64,000 bases of DNA from NCBI GenBank assembly GCA_026874595.1, contig CM049309.1, positions 29,703,033 to 29,767,032 on the forward strand. The letters are read 5' to 3'. This document shows positions 33,891 through 46,800 of this stretch, piece by piece. The notes under the pieces were generated by a model that was not told the DNA's origin, ran no database searches, and saw nothing but the letters and a program-made list of their open reading frames with translations. The DNA comes from Sipunculus nudus. Lineage: Eukaryota; Annelida; Sipuncula; Golfingiida; Sipunculidae. Every line of letters begins with the position of its first letter. Positions within the stretch are counted from its first letter, which is position 1. The position numbers and the translations under genes are program-made.

Positions 33891-35800
33891 TAAAAGATGT
33901 TTTTCGTTGAAATGAAACAATTTTTTTATTTCAAAGTTTTAGAGTTCAGACAAACTAAATTAGGTAGTCCCGGCCGTCCCACAAGCAGTGCAAAACAGAA
34001 GAGAATAGAAACGACCTCTGGCGAATGGGTGAGATTTTCCGTGCGGAGAAAGGAAAAGTGCAACATCCGCACAGGGCAAACTTTTCTATCTATTCAAACA
34101 ATTTTAGAACCCAGAAGGCGATTGTTACCCGGCACTGTACTTCAGCGGACTTGACTGACCTATACCGAGGTTGCTGGAGCAACTACTGTATACAACCATG
34201 GCGGACCACATGGACCCGGACGTCACCTGTCACCCCAGAATCTAGCGTCATATCGACCCTCTGGCATTACGACCAGATTACTGGCGCCAGAGTGTCATTA
34301 CATGGCATCTAAGTCTGAGGATCGCATTATAATTATGAAGGTGCAAATATTTTCGTCATTTCTGACAACGCTTCATGCATGGTCTACAGGTACACTGTCA
34401 ATCAACATGAACCAGACTAATTGTTAGCATTTTTTTGTAATTTCTAATAATACCAAACATGAGCGAAAAATGTTCCGTTTTAACCCGGCACATAGGTAAA
34501 CCCCTCGATCGATCGGCATGTTTGTTGAATTTATGACCGCATGAACACAAGCATGGCTCGCACTGGATACGGGACCCAGGCAGCTTGCAGGCGATACAGG
34601 AAACGACCAGTGTCCATGGAGACGGTGTTTCAGTTTGGGTTGTGAGCTCGATCACATGTATACTGTTGTGTTAATTTATCATTCTTAGCATAATTTTGAG
34701 ATAATGGGCCGTTTACCACAATATGAATGCAACCTGATGCAAGACCATTGCGATACATTCCACGACATTACTTGTATCACGACTCGAGTAGGCTTACCAG
34801 CCCAGTTATCCGATTGCCTACTGAGTTTACCAAACTAGCTTAAACCTGGCTGTAGGACTAAGACTAGGATCTAGTTTTTAAATTCATTAAACAGACACGG
34901 TTGAGTTGATCTGGGATCACCATCCCCAGTTGTCTCTTTAGACTATAAATTTTGACTATAGATTTTGAGGAGCCGATAGGCGTGATGCCAACCAAGCCAA
35001 GGGGAACCGAGAGACCGCCAGCGTTTTACCCGCACCGGTGACCTGCAGAAAGCCACAGCACCCAAACCCACAAAGGCAGAATCAGCATGCATTCCCTCCA
35101 CCAATCCCGGCAGCGGAGACCCAGCCAAGCCAATCGAGAGCCGAACCCGATCAATGAAACGACAGAGCTTTGCGACAAGAGCCATTTTATACTTGCAGTT
35201 TCTGCCATTTAGACAACGTTAGCAAGTGTTTTCGTCATATGCACTTAAACCTGGCGGCACGTGCTATTATTTGTAAACATTTACACCGCCACGTCACTAT
35301 GAAATTATATCTCTCGGAAGTTCGAAGGTCCTCGGGTTTTACAACAATTAAAAAAACAGACAATTATGTTCTTTATAACCGTTTTATTTGAAATTAATGT
35401 TGTCAGTGTATGTTCTTATTTGCTCCATTTGCTTTATGATTGTTATTTTCAATTGCCAGTCGATCGAAAATGCTCGCTTTCAGCTTGTAAATGTGTAGTG
35501 CGCTCAAATGTGTGCAAGAGATCTCGTGCTAGACTGGTATCCCGCTTTATTATGGCACCGCTGCTCTAGACCAATTTGCTTGGGCAGGGTACCAGTCTAT
35601 CTCGTGTGCCTGCTCTCGGGTACAACGGACTAAAATCCGAATGTCTGTATAGTTGGGGGTTGGATACCGAACCGGATGTCACCGTTGGATCAGATGCCAT
35701 GCCTTACAGCGCAGGCCCGGGTGCCAAACTGGTCACTAACAGAAGGAAGAAACATGAACTATCTACAGGTATGTATCAGTATTTATCATATGTCATCATT
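33891..35800. other. Less AT-rich stretch, function unknown
   Basis: Base composition is visibly richer in G+C than the flanks, with several medium-length open frames on both strands (for example 33897-34154 plus, 34398-34655 minus with a Cys-rich CIACKLPGSRIQCEPCLCSC, and 35576-35775 plus ending at a GTATGT donor-like site). I recognise none of them and cannot connect them by phase. A 13-14-bp inverted repeat (TAGACTGGTATCCC and GGGTACCAGTCTA, 35531-35605) lies inside. Confidence 0.3.
34245..34400 (+). repeat. Dispersed repeat, plus copy
   Basis: Partner of 30105-30260 in the opposite orientation, with roughly three quarters of positions matching by eye. Confidence 0.7.
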
Positions 35801-36810
35801 TATTAACTTTATATTTAATGGAGTTATTTTCCTCTTTTCTTTTATTTAGAGTAAAAAAATATATATTATTTGTAATCAATTTTACTTTATACAATTCTAT
35901 TTTAAAGGCAAAATTAATTATATATTTTATATTTAATAGAAACGAATTAAATATATTAGATGGTTCTTTAAAGGGTATGGGTGGTATACTGATTTTTTTC
36001 TTCTAAATTTTAATGTACCATCAGTATCCTGGGAAGTATGCATGGTCACTGTATCATGCAAAGATTCAGTAATTACACTCTGCTACCAGACTGCTAGGTC
36101 GAACGGTATCGGCTAGTTTATTACGTCAAAGAAAAGGTTTTCAAATAACATGGAAAGGCTAGCTTCATACAGATTTTGCCATTGGTTTATTAGGGCTGTA
36201 GGCATGACTTTAATTGTATCTTCAAACAGACATCTCGATATTTCGTATATTAATATTAAACATTTAACCTACATCAGTACCACAGATGTGAACGTCCGAA
36301 TTTTAGTCCTTGCATTATGACTCTCTACCTCCGACATCCGGATTTTAGCCTGTACCCTATAACCCTTGTGGACCGTCTGGGAACAGGAAACACATGAACG
36401 GTGTTTGAATCAAGGAATCCTAGGTCAACACACTCAGGCGAATTGAATGTGGTGAATAAGAAATTTAACTTCGGATTTTTCTGCATTATAACTTGGACAG
36501 GTATATTAAAGGTGAGAATTCACACGGAGTCGTTTTATATTTACGGTACAGGTTTGACTTGAATATTCGCGGGAAATTTGAATGGCCCTTTCATTTTTAT
36601 CTTTTATACGCATGTCTCGTCACTTCTCGAATAAAAAAAAATTTATTTAAAACGAGAAGAGGCTGTATATTTAGCAGATCAGATAGAAGAAAGTAAGATG
36701 GATGAAAAAGACTCGAAATCTTTTAAATAACTTGGCTATTCCAAAACAAAAATGTTGGAAAATTTCGTTTAAATGTAAATGTAGAAACACTTTCTGATGC
36801 CGTGATGGGT
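35801..36810. other. AT-rich DNA, nothing recognised
   Basis: No repeat or coding signal supported. Confidence 0.35.
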
Positions 36811-36814
36811 CCTA

Positions 36815-36935
36815 CTAAAGGTCTCGACTTTTTACAGGAACTGACTGGAAACTACTGGAACTGACCGAAACTGAGTTCATATTACCAGAACTGACCAAAA
36901 CTGACTGCATGTTACCAGAACTTAAAAGAAAATAA
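36815..36935 (+). repeat. GGAACTGAC repeat block, left copy
   Basis: CGACTTTTTACAGGAACTGAC followed by several GGAACTGACC/AGAACTGACC words. An inverted counterpart lies at 43592-43660 (on the minus strand CGACTTTTTACC and tandem GGAACTGACA). The pair brackets 6.8 kb containing two smaller transposons. Confidence 0.55.
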
Positions 36936-37115
36936 AGCACTTGTTAAGTTAATTTAAAACATATTTTAAAATAACATAACTTGAGTTATAACCAACTGTG
37001 ACTATAGTTTGTTCCAGCACGCCTGTCCACCTGTTTTTTCGTGATTATTTTTTTGATAATCAAAGAACGTCCAAACTTTTTGATCATAGGGCAGAAAGAG
37101 GAAAAAGCATAATTA

Positions 37116-39362
37116 ACGGCAATAAATAAAACTCGGAAGTCGGAAGCCCTCGGAAGTCGGAAGCTGTTTTATATTTTAGTATAATTTTAAAAATAACAAA
37201 CAAATCGACAATTTTTTGTGTTAAAACGGATGATATAGACACCCTTTTTCATACGAAAAAGTTTCAACGATATATATGAAAATTAAAGCATAATTAATGC
37301 GTCGGAAGCCTCTCGGAAGTCATCCTGAAGTGACAGATGATGCTCAAAATGCATAAAACTCGGAAGTCAAGCCACAGTATCAACCAAAAATGACACAAAA
37401 AGGTCTTGCATCAACCCAAATATTAATTCAGGTAATATTTATGTATTGAATAAAATCATAATGTATATAACTAACAAAATAATATATGCATTAACCCAAA
37501 TATTAATTTAGGTAATATTTATGTATTTGAATAAAATCATAATGTATATAACTAACAACATGTTATATAAATTCATATTAAAATATAAAACATGAATATA
37601 AAATACTATAATTATAAATAAAAAAAACAGTATAATACAATACAGATTTGTTGTGGTATTCTCTTTTATTTTCATTGAACAAATACATACATGATGCAAA
37701 ATATAATTACATAATACAAGTATAATAAAATGTATACATAATGTGTTAAATAACACAGATGACGATATAATTATATATTCATTCAACAGCGATATAATTT
37801 GATATTAAATTATATTATATGATAAAATATCATGTATTATAAAAGTACAATATAATCAATATTCCTATATTAAGTAAGACAAAAATATATAGGTCAATAT
37901 AAATTAATATATGAAATGATTAAATTGTATATAATATGATTATTTATATATCCATTCATGTATGTGATAATTTATCTCCTCCACCTAGGCAGTTATTCTA
38001 ACAAATAAAAAGAATAACAGATGGCAGAAAAGATTTTAGATAGCGATTCCTCTTATTAGTTGTAACTGATAATTATCTTAAGATAGTTTATGTCGTTACC
38101 TTAAAGGCACACTCGTTTCATTGTTCTTATTGCCTGATCCCCAGTTAGCACAAACATTTTATGAAACTGTTCTTAAAATGTTTCCAAAACAGTATGTGGC
38201 TTTAAAGTGTAAAATTAAAAAATGATCTCTGGACTCATATAATAATGTAATATCCTTCCTACATAAATTATTTTGATTAAGCTAAAATTAAAATATAAAG
38301 ATACTGTTATAATTTATATCAATATTTTTGCAACATCACATGCCTTTTTTTTCAATCTTTCACAGTTATGCAGTTTTACATATTTTTAATTTTTCGAAAT
38401 ATTTTGGAAGTGTTTTTATAATGGTTTATGCAAATTGTCTGTGCAATGTTCTAAAATGTTTCCTGATACATTGGGTGATCAGTATTCAACAAGCATTGGA
38501 GAGTTATATGCGTTCCATATAAAGCAACCTAATGCATGGATAAAAATTAGTTTCATTTATACTGTATATAGCACCCTAATGGATAAAAAAGAATAGTTTT
38601 ATTAATACAAAACTTAATGGACTTTTCTTACGGTTTTACCAGTTCTTGCAAGGATGCGACAGTTTGATACTTTTTTTTACATTAATATACAAATTTATGT
38701 ATTTTATCAAATATTTGAATAGTATTATGTAAAAATATTATAATACAAATTAATGTAGAATACTTAATTTTTTTTATATGATAAAATATTCTAATCTATT
38801 TTGTTACATAAGGAAAAAAATTATCACACCATTTTGATGAAATTACGAAATTTTAAATGCTTTTATATAATATTTATTTGAAATAACATTCCATATTAAA
38901 ATATTACGTCACAATATGATATATAATGTATTACATTTGAACGTATATTTCAACATTTTTTTTTTATATTTTATATATCATTATGTTTAATTAGTAATAT
39001 ACATTATGGTTTTATTCAAATACATAAATATAACCTAAATTAAAATTTGGAATTATGCAAGACTTTTTCTGTCATTTTTGGTTGGTGCCCTATGGTCTTG
39101 ACTTCCGAGTTTTATGCATTTTGAACATCATCTGTCACCTCAGGATGACTTCCGAGAGGCTTCCGGCGCATTATAAATGCTTTGATTTTCATATATGGGA
39201 ATATACATTTGTGCGACTTTCTGGTTTTGCAAAGGGGGTCTATATCTTCCATTTTTACATGAAAAAGTGTTGGTATGATCGTTATTTTTAACATTATAAC
39301 AAAAATTATAACGGCTTCCGACTTCCGAAGGCTTCCGACTTCCGAGTTTTATTTATTGCCGT
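37116..39362. mobile_element. Foldback-type element with long inverted repeats and 5-bp target duplication
   Basis: Ends ACGGCAATAAATAAAACTCG (left) and its inverse (right), flanked by AATTA at 37111-37115 and 39363-39367. The inverted repeats run about 400 bp inward, passing CGGAAGTCGGAAGCC twice, CATAAAACTCGGAAGTCA and a TTTATGTATTTGAATAAAA block, with the loop region extremely AT-rich. Within the left arm an 80-bp segment is tandemly duplicated (about 37420-37560). No transposase was seen. Confidence 0.82.
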
Positions 39363-39367
39363 AATTA

Positions 39368-40697
39368 ACTATGATGGAAATAATAGCGTACCTTATGTCA
39401 TTTTCCTGTAAACAATTTAAAAGCATTTTATGAGTAACAAGTCTATTCTGTAGCGACATCGTGCCACTAATCTGTTAAATGGGCATATCAGGGATTAGTG
39501 ATGACCTCATAATAGACGTGACGTACTAAAGAAGTGCCCATATTCATGGGACCAATAATCAAGAGCTGCCTACCCCTGTTTACAGGGAGACTTGTATTCT
39601 CCGCGTGCAAGCACTTCACTGGTACATCACCTTACTTTATATCCATATCGAAGGAGGATAAATAAATGGCCACTTATTAGGGACGCAATAAACCACGGAT
39701 ATATATGATGTCAACCAGGCCGTAAAGTGAATAATATTTATATTTTGAGTAGGTAAGGTACCAAAAATTACGCTTTTGCCTCTTTGTGCCATTGGTGCAT
39801 ATATTATTTTGCAAGTTTGTCTCATGTAGAGATAATCGCGAAAAAACAGGTGGACAGGGGTGCTGGAACGGACTATACAAATATCTTACATGATCTGCTT
39901 AAAATGGTTCTAGAACTGACTCGAAGAACACACATTTTACCTTACTTCACCCTGAATTGTTGTTAATAATAAAGTTGTAAAATAGCAGATCAGTCAGGAT
40001 GGATATACCGGTATCAAAATAAAAAAAGTGCAAAAGACGAACACTTTTATAATACTTCCCAATATTCTTTAAATCCATGTATAATGTTATTATAAATTTC
40101 ATGTCACTGTCAACAACAAGTTCCTCACGAGGCAAGTAAACTTAAGATATGGACCATGACAATTTACTGATCTATAGTACCTATCCCTAGCTCTTGTGCT
40201 CTCTCTCCCTTTTGGTGAGATCCATAGAAATGGTCACATAGCCTACGCCAATATTTGCAGTTATACATTATCCAGATTGTGGCAAAGACAATGACACACA
40301 GCTCATGAATCCTGTTTTACAAACTATTTCATCTGGACCTGTCTGGATGTTAAGCAACAAGTTGCTGGGTTTTATGATTACAGTTTGTACCATTTGCAAA
40401 ACAAATGTGAAATTCCACTATACAGTCAATCATGATCAGTTTGATTAAGAATTCATTCAAACAGTTTACTCATTCATGACAAATGCATGGAATGCCTTGG
40501 ACATTTCTGTCTTTATCACTTTGGATTGTTAGATTTATTCATTTCTAAGTGTTGCACATGTACCATATTTGAAATTAAAATTCAGAAATAATTATATGAA
40601 CGCAAAGGAGATGTTTTATTTTTAACATCTCTTTTGTATTCATTTTAATACCTGGGCCATCAGGAATCTACAAATACTAATCCTGTGGGGATGCTGC

Positions 40698-40700
<3 letters not shown>
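39368..40700. other. Intergenic DNA, nothing recognised
   Basis: AT-rich; no repeat family or gene supported. Confidence 0.35.

Positions 40701-40734
<34 letters not shown>
40701..40734 (+). repeat. AT dinucleotide microsatellite
   Basis: Seventeen AT repeats directly abutting the left end of the 2.05-kb element. A shorter TA run abuts its right end. Confidence 0.95.
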
Positions 40735-40736
<2 letters not shown>

Positions 40737-42781
40737 GCCAATTGCGCTAAATCTGTACATGACAGTGTCTGAGGTTAAAGAAAGAAAAATAAGGCTGTTT
40801 TTCAGGCAGTTACTAATTAAGAATATCACAGATGATGCAGACAGTAACATCCATCACTTTTTTGTGTGATAGAAAAGATGTTTTTATCCACTTGCAGCAA
40901 ATTATGGACCAATATGTCCCATCCGTAACATGTCCACAGTTAAACCCATAAGTTTTATGACCATGAAGACCTTAATAATCAGCTGCATACATGCTGCTGA
41001 ATGAATTTAAAAAGTGTAGTAGGGTTGAAAGTTTACATGAAGAGATAACTTGGATACAGAAATCCAAAACTTGGATTTTGGTACCTATTATGGTGTCTTG
41101 GTCAAAATAAAATATTTTTTTTGTCCCACCCGTAACAGGTAGTGCTGCAGTTGTCATGATTATTAACCAAGAACTGCATTTTGTGTCACACTGACCAGAA
41201 TAGAAGTGAGATTAATATTTCATATGTGTCTGGGGTACATGTAACTCTAACAAATCAGAATCAAGTGTTTCATCCAAAAAGGTTGGTATCGTCAATCATA
41301 ACTGTCCCACCCGTAACAGTGGAATAGCAGTGTGAAATTAGAGACGAGATAAACCTTAAACCTTTATACAGAAAAGCACAAACCTGAACTGTTTTGTCAT
41401 GCCTAATTTGTATGCCTATCCTCTGAATTTATTATACAGCATATCAAAGATACATCATTTTGTCCCACCTGTAACGTGTCCCACCCGTAACAAAGCAAAG
41501 AATATTGCTTGCTGCAGATTAAATAAGATTGAACAACTCCTTTCATGTTAACTTTAATGGTATCTTCTTCAACTCATTTTAAAGGTAATACTATACTTTT
41601 AATATGTGTTTTAATATACTTTTTAGGCTTTCTTTTTTTAATAATTAGGATTTTCAGGAAGGAATTTTATCATATTGTTATTTATTTATATTTAATGCCA
41701 AAAATTTTCTTTCCCTGGATTAATCTGGATTTAATTTCATTTATTATGTTTTCAACATTATAAATTATTTAAATCATTTAAAATATAAGAAAATAATAAA
41801 GGGAAACTGCATATAATGACAGATGTTTTAGTAAATTAGTTGATAAAGACATATATATATAGTGAAAGGTGACATTAAAGGCAGATCTGGTCAATAATGG
41901 TTACAATAATGGTATGGATTCCAAAAAAGGAAATTGGCAAAATTGAAAGGTTGGGAAAATATGAGTACATTTATTTTACATTTACTGTACTCATACAGTG
42001 CTTCATGGACTGTACTAATAAGCATATCTTAAGCAATTATTTCAAAGAGTAGCCATGTAGGGTTATTTTTTTTTAAATTAACTGCTGTAACTTTTCATCA
42101 GAATTATCAGAATGACTGTGCAGATTATTTTATATCATTTTCTCACCATAAAATTCATCAATAAAGAGGAATATTAAAACATAACTGTTGTAAAAGTAAA
42201 TAGCATTACCAGCCTTTGTCCCACCCGTAACGGTCCTCCATAGACATTCTTTTGGCAAATTTGACAAATTTCTCATATTAAATTCCAAAAAGAAATATAC
42301 TGTGCCTTGATTTTCAATAGTCCATGGCATATTTAAGGTTTGTGACTTATTTTATTGTCTTATTAGTGTATAAATTTGATGTTAATATTAATTAAAACTA
42401 CATTTCTATCAAATATGTCCCACCCGTAACACTTTTTATCTAAACATATTTAATAGTAAGACTATTGAGTTGAACTTATTCTACCTATCAGGTGTCTCAT
42501 TGCCTCAGGTATATGCAAGTTGAAAGAAAGTTCCCATCAAGTAAAACCTGGGACCAGCAAGGGCGAACACTGTGTGTGTTACGGGTGGGACAGATTATGA
42601 TGACTTTGTAATATTGATTTATCATTATCTAACCATGGAAGAACGTGGGAGCTGGGAGATTTCTGAGATAAGTATACCAGATTATGTACATGTATAAAAG
42701 ATAAATAATTAAGATTTCTATCACAATAAATGTTGGTGTTACGGGTGGGACATAAATGTACAGAAATATCGCAATTGGCCC
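40735..42781. mobile_element. Inverted-repeat element carrying nine copies of a 14-bp motif
   Basis: Terminal inverted repeats GGGCCAATTGCG-ctaaa-TCTGTACAT (left) and GGGCCAATTGCG-atatt-TCTGTACAT (right, read inward). Both sides are flanked by TATATA, consistent with TA-directed insertion. Inside, GTCCCACCCGTAAC or a one-base variant occurs forward at 40916, 41123, 41304, 41462, 41478, 42218 and 42417, and reversed at 42578 and 42738. No transposase frame was seen. The iterated motif could be a transposase or host-factor binding site. Confidence 0.82.
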
Positions 42782-43065
42782 ATATATATATAGTCCCTTC
42801 AGTCAAAATACATCCCACCAAGGGGTGCCCATCATTTTTTGGCAATATTTAGGACATGATGTTACAATTGCAGAAAATTTGGAAGTATTTTATCATATTT
42901 ATGATAATTAAGCCAATATGTCATGACAGGAATAAACTGTTTTTTTTTTTTAATATTAAATTAAATGTTTCACTCAAAGTTTTGCACAGTATAGTGGGGG
43001 TTTCCTTGTATGGAGCTGCAGAAAAGCTGTCTTCTTCTTTTTCAGTTGTAACTATAGTAAACTGA

Positions 43066-43355
43066 CAGCCTGTAAAAGAGCATCATTGAGCAAATCAATT
43101 AAAGCCTCAACAGCTCAGAGTGACAAGCCTAGGGGTGAGGGCAGCCAGCCAGTCATTAGCACCCCTAATCAGCTCATCACACCCTGCAGTTGCTCAAAGA
43201 GAACAAAAACAGATCAATCTGAGGGTGATGGACTAATCAGCACTGTTTCTGTCATTCTAAAATTCTGTCATTCTGCTTTGTTTGTTCAGAATATTCAAAA
43301 CTGTTTTGGAAAAGATGCTGAAAATATTTTAATTTTACTGAGGGAATTATACTAA
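43066..43355 (+). CDS. Weak candidate exon, unrecognised
   Basis: An open frame with KSIKASTAQSDKPRGEGSQP followed by a Ser/Cys/Lys-rich stretch. The composition is less AT-rich than around it, but there is no family match, no convincing acceptor or donor, and no partner exon. It could equally be non-coding. Listed so that it is not lost. Confidence 0.15.
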
Positions 43356-43591
43356 TCCAAATGTAAATTAAATTGAAATTTGCATGAAATTTTCTGCTTT
43401 ACATAAAAATTTAAACATTATGTTAAAACTGAACAAATATTTATAAATGAACATAAATGGAAAATGAGGTACTTTTATTGTATGATCATTTCACAAAACC
43501 TTGTATTTTATCGTGTTTGTTGTGTTGTTACTATATAACAATATATTTCACATAAAAAAATAATGTAATTTAAATGTAATTTATATATTTA

Positions 43592-43660
43592 AAAGTCAGT
43601 TCCTGTCAGTTCCTGTCAGTTCCGGTAAAAGAGGTTAGTTTTGGTAAAAAGTCGAACTGC
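43592..43660 (-). repeat. GGAACTGAC repeat block, right copy
   Basis: Tandem GTCAGTTCCT words and GGTAAAAAGTCGA, the inverse of the block at 36815-36935. Confidence 0.55.
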
Positions 43661-43959
43661 TACTAAACACCGGAAAAACGCTCCATAAATCAATATCAAC
43701 AATATTAGATTAAATCTGAATCATATTTGTATTTCTTAGTTATAGGAATGTTAAAGATAAAGTATAGAAATGGTAGACAAACTGTTTTCACCTTTTTTGT
43801 GTCATTTTGAGGTGAGCAACCAGAGTCGAAGATTAGTCTGTAAACACATGGTGGCATCCTGCTGCCTCAACACAAAGAATGTGGGACGTTTCAGACATGG
43901 ACAATAAGGAGTAGGGCGTTCTTGACTAGCATGTTTTGTATAGGCCTTTTTGCCGGTCT

Positions 43960-44381
43960 CCAGTGTTTAGGGTTTGTGTGACGAAACACCACAAAACGCC
44001 CTTTAAATTCAAATTTGAAGCTAAAATGTAACACCAATCAAAAAATAATAATCTGATAAATATATCTCTGCAATATTATATCATAAATTTATGACAAAGA
44101 TAAAACAAGTGTTTCATGCTGTGGTCAGTTCACTGGCAGGCACAGCAGCCATTTATGGCAGCTATGACGCTGCCCCCTAGTGGTGCAAGTCGCAATTAAG
44201 CAGAGCACTTGTCAGTTGTACAAAACAGTTTTGCTTTCTTTCATTTTACAGAATAGTGGCACCATTCTGCATTGACCTATGCAACTGATGATAGTTATTT
44301 ACAGATGTCAGTGTTTTGCTTCAAATTTGAATTTAAAAGCGTGTTTTATGGTGTTTTGTCACAGGTACCAAAAACACCAGT
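43960..44381. mobile_element. Small MITE with inverted repeats of about 70 bp
   Basis: Left arm 43960-44034 and right arm 44317-44381 are inverse copies sharing GTGACGAAACACC/GTGACAAAACACC, CAAAACGCC-type text and TTTAAATTCAAATTTGAAGC. About 420 bp in total, with no coding capacity. Outer borders are approximate and no target duplication was confirmed. Confidence 0.72.
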
Positions 44382-45428
44382 GTTTTGGGTGTTTAGGTGG
44401 ACCCATTTTTGCACGGGAGGACATTTAGGACATATCAATATTATAACCATAAAATAACCTAATATAATTTTGAGTGTATCAATGTACCAATATGTTAATT
44501 ATATAATATATATTTGACTCAGAAAGTTGGATAGTAATTATATGATTAGAAAATATACCATTTAAAATATAGTTTTTGAATGTTATTATGTATATATTAA
44601 CGAATACATTTTCTCCCCTCAAGATCAGTATTATTACCATTAAGTAACCTTTGAAATATAATTGCGAACTATCTTTTTGCTTTCTAATATCACAAAATGA
44701 AATACTAAATGGTAGCAGTATTATTTTAAAAGGTTTTTTAAAACCCAATAAATATAATCACCAATTCACAATCAGGTGTACACTTTATGTTGCAGTTTGG
44801 TTAAATTTTCAAAATCATTGCCCATGTAAGAGTCTATTGCTTAAACAAACCTTCCCCTAGGGGAATCAGGAAAAAATTTCAAAGCACAAACTTAAACGGT
44901 TTTGCTTTAACTAAATGATGAATATTTTGGTGGCAAAGTTCTGTCTATGAACACTACATGTTTAAGAGAAGGTAAAAAAAAAACTCTGAATGGGTACCAG
45001 TAAGACACTTAAATCTGTGTACTGACATAACCAACATAAACAACTTTTTCATTTATAGAATGGCCTGCAAATGTGTGGTAAATATAAAATTTTTTTTTTT
45101 TTTTGTAAATTTACTCAAGAATACTTATAGTGAACCTCATCTGTTTTGCTGGAGAGTTTAAACTTCTAAAATACTGTGAACAATCAAGCATGTAAACCTA
45201 ACACTAGCCTTAGAAAAGTAAATTAACAGGGAAAACAAATTTGACGGGATGTTACTTGAACTGGCATCTTTTTTTGTCTACAGACACTACATGATCCACA
45301 ATGTAGGTATAATCTGATTGTAAACATCACAATAAAAGTATCTAAAACATATATATATATGCTCATTTCATTATTTTCTTAAAGGGATTTGTGGTCCTGG
45401 CATTTATTTTCCTCTTTCTTTGACCTGG
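44382..45428. other. AT-rich DNA, nothing recognised
   Basis: Only homopolymer runs and a short TA run at 45349-45360 were seen. Confidence 0.35.
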
Positions 45429-45429
45429 T

Positions 45430-46800
45430 TAGCTCAGCTGACTATAAGTCATCTGAGCTATAGTGGTGGTCCATTGTCCGTCGTCCGTCCGTCTTGCCGT
45501 CCGTCCGTAGATGTGACACGTTTTGAAACCGTAAGACCTAGGAATCCAAAATTCGGCATAATGTTAGATGTCCCCAAGATCTCCTACCAAGCCGAAAACT
45601 GGGTCTTTGCGACTTAGTTGAGGAAAAACCTCAATTTTATATTAAAAACCTATTTTCAAACTTCAGGACTGCCTAATAAGAAAAAATTACACATCTGTTT
45701 TTCCTCATATTTACCATAAATATTCCCCTACATAGTTCCTATGTACATGCCAGAAATTATTTCTGTATAATGTAATTTAAAAAAGTTATGGGCCCAAACA
45801 TAATGCATTTTGTAAAAAATCAGGAAAGATTTTGAGCACTTAACACAAAACATGTTAAAGCTATGGACTTTTTTTTCAGTAATATAAATTTATCAAAATT
45901 AAATTGTATACCCAAAATTAGATCAAAATCTTTTAAATTTTTTTAAATATTAACCAAAATAAAAAAATGGTACCTTAAATTTTGCCCAACTTTGACCATG
46001 GCACATTTTTTTCCTGTAAGTACTGTGGATTTAATTTTCAAAGCATGTTTTTGTTAGCATTTTGTCTGTTTACACCAAAAATTTGAAACCATTTGATCAA
46101 AAACTGTAGATTTTATTCAAGTTTTCAAGCACCATGTAACATATTGTTTACATCAAGCTAGTGTTATGCAGTTTGCAAGAGCTCAGCTCCCCAGCTTCAG
46201 CTCTCAGTTCCTAAAATTTGGCATCCAATTAGATGTCTCCAAAATCCCCTACCATGCCAAGAATTTGGTCACTAGGACTTACTGTAATACCTTCGAGATA
46301 TTAATGAAAAACTTCATTTTTCCATTAAAAACCCATTGTTACACTTCAAGACTGCCTAATGTCAAAACCACTGATCTGACTTTAATCATATATAAAATAC
46401 ATATTTTTCTATACATTCTCTATGCACATGCCAGAAATGATGTCAGTATTGTGTAATTGTTTTAAGTTATGGGCCCAAACATAATGCACTTTGTAAAAAA
46501 TCAAGAAATATATTTACTCACTTAACAAGAGGATTGCTGAAGCTAGAGATTTTTGTCAGGGATGTAACATTATTTTATCAAGATTGAATACCCAAAATTA
46601 GTTCTGAAGTTATTAGTATAAATATAAAATTAGTACACTAAATTTTGCCAAACTTTGACCATGGCACGTTTGTTTCCTGTGAGTACTGTTGATATAATTT
46701 TCGAATCATGCAGGCATAAGGATTTCAGCTTTTTAGTTCAGAAAGCTGAAAGAAATTGGTCAAAAATTGTAGCATTTATTAATGTTTTTATGAGACCATG
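45430..46800 (+). mobile_element. Hairpin-ended element F with a distinct core
   Basis: Begins with hairpin AGCTCAGCTGACT-ATA-AGTCATCTGAGCT, then GTCGTCCGTCCGTC microsatellite, then a core present twice about 660 bp apart. Both core copies share the words AGATGTCYCCAAAATC, CCTACCA-GCC, ACATGCCAGAAAT, GGGCCCAAACATAATGCA, and TTTGACCATGGCAC. The hairpin and microsatellite match elements A-D but the core does not. The right end was not found. Confidence 0.68.

Noticed and set aside
34943-35208. Minus-strand frame with a stretch shared with 33155-33174 (about 19 bp, GAAACGACAGAGCTT)
   Set aside because: The shared word is short, flanks do not align, and no protein family is recognised. It may be a small repeat but gives no basis for a gene.
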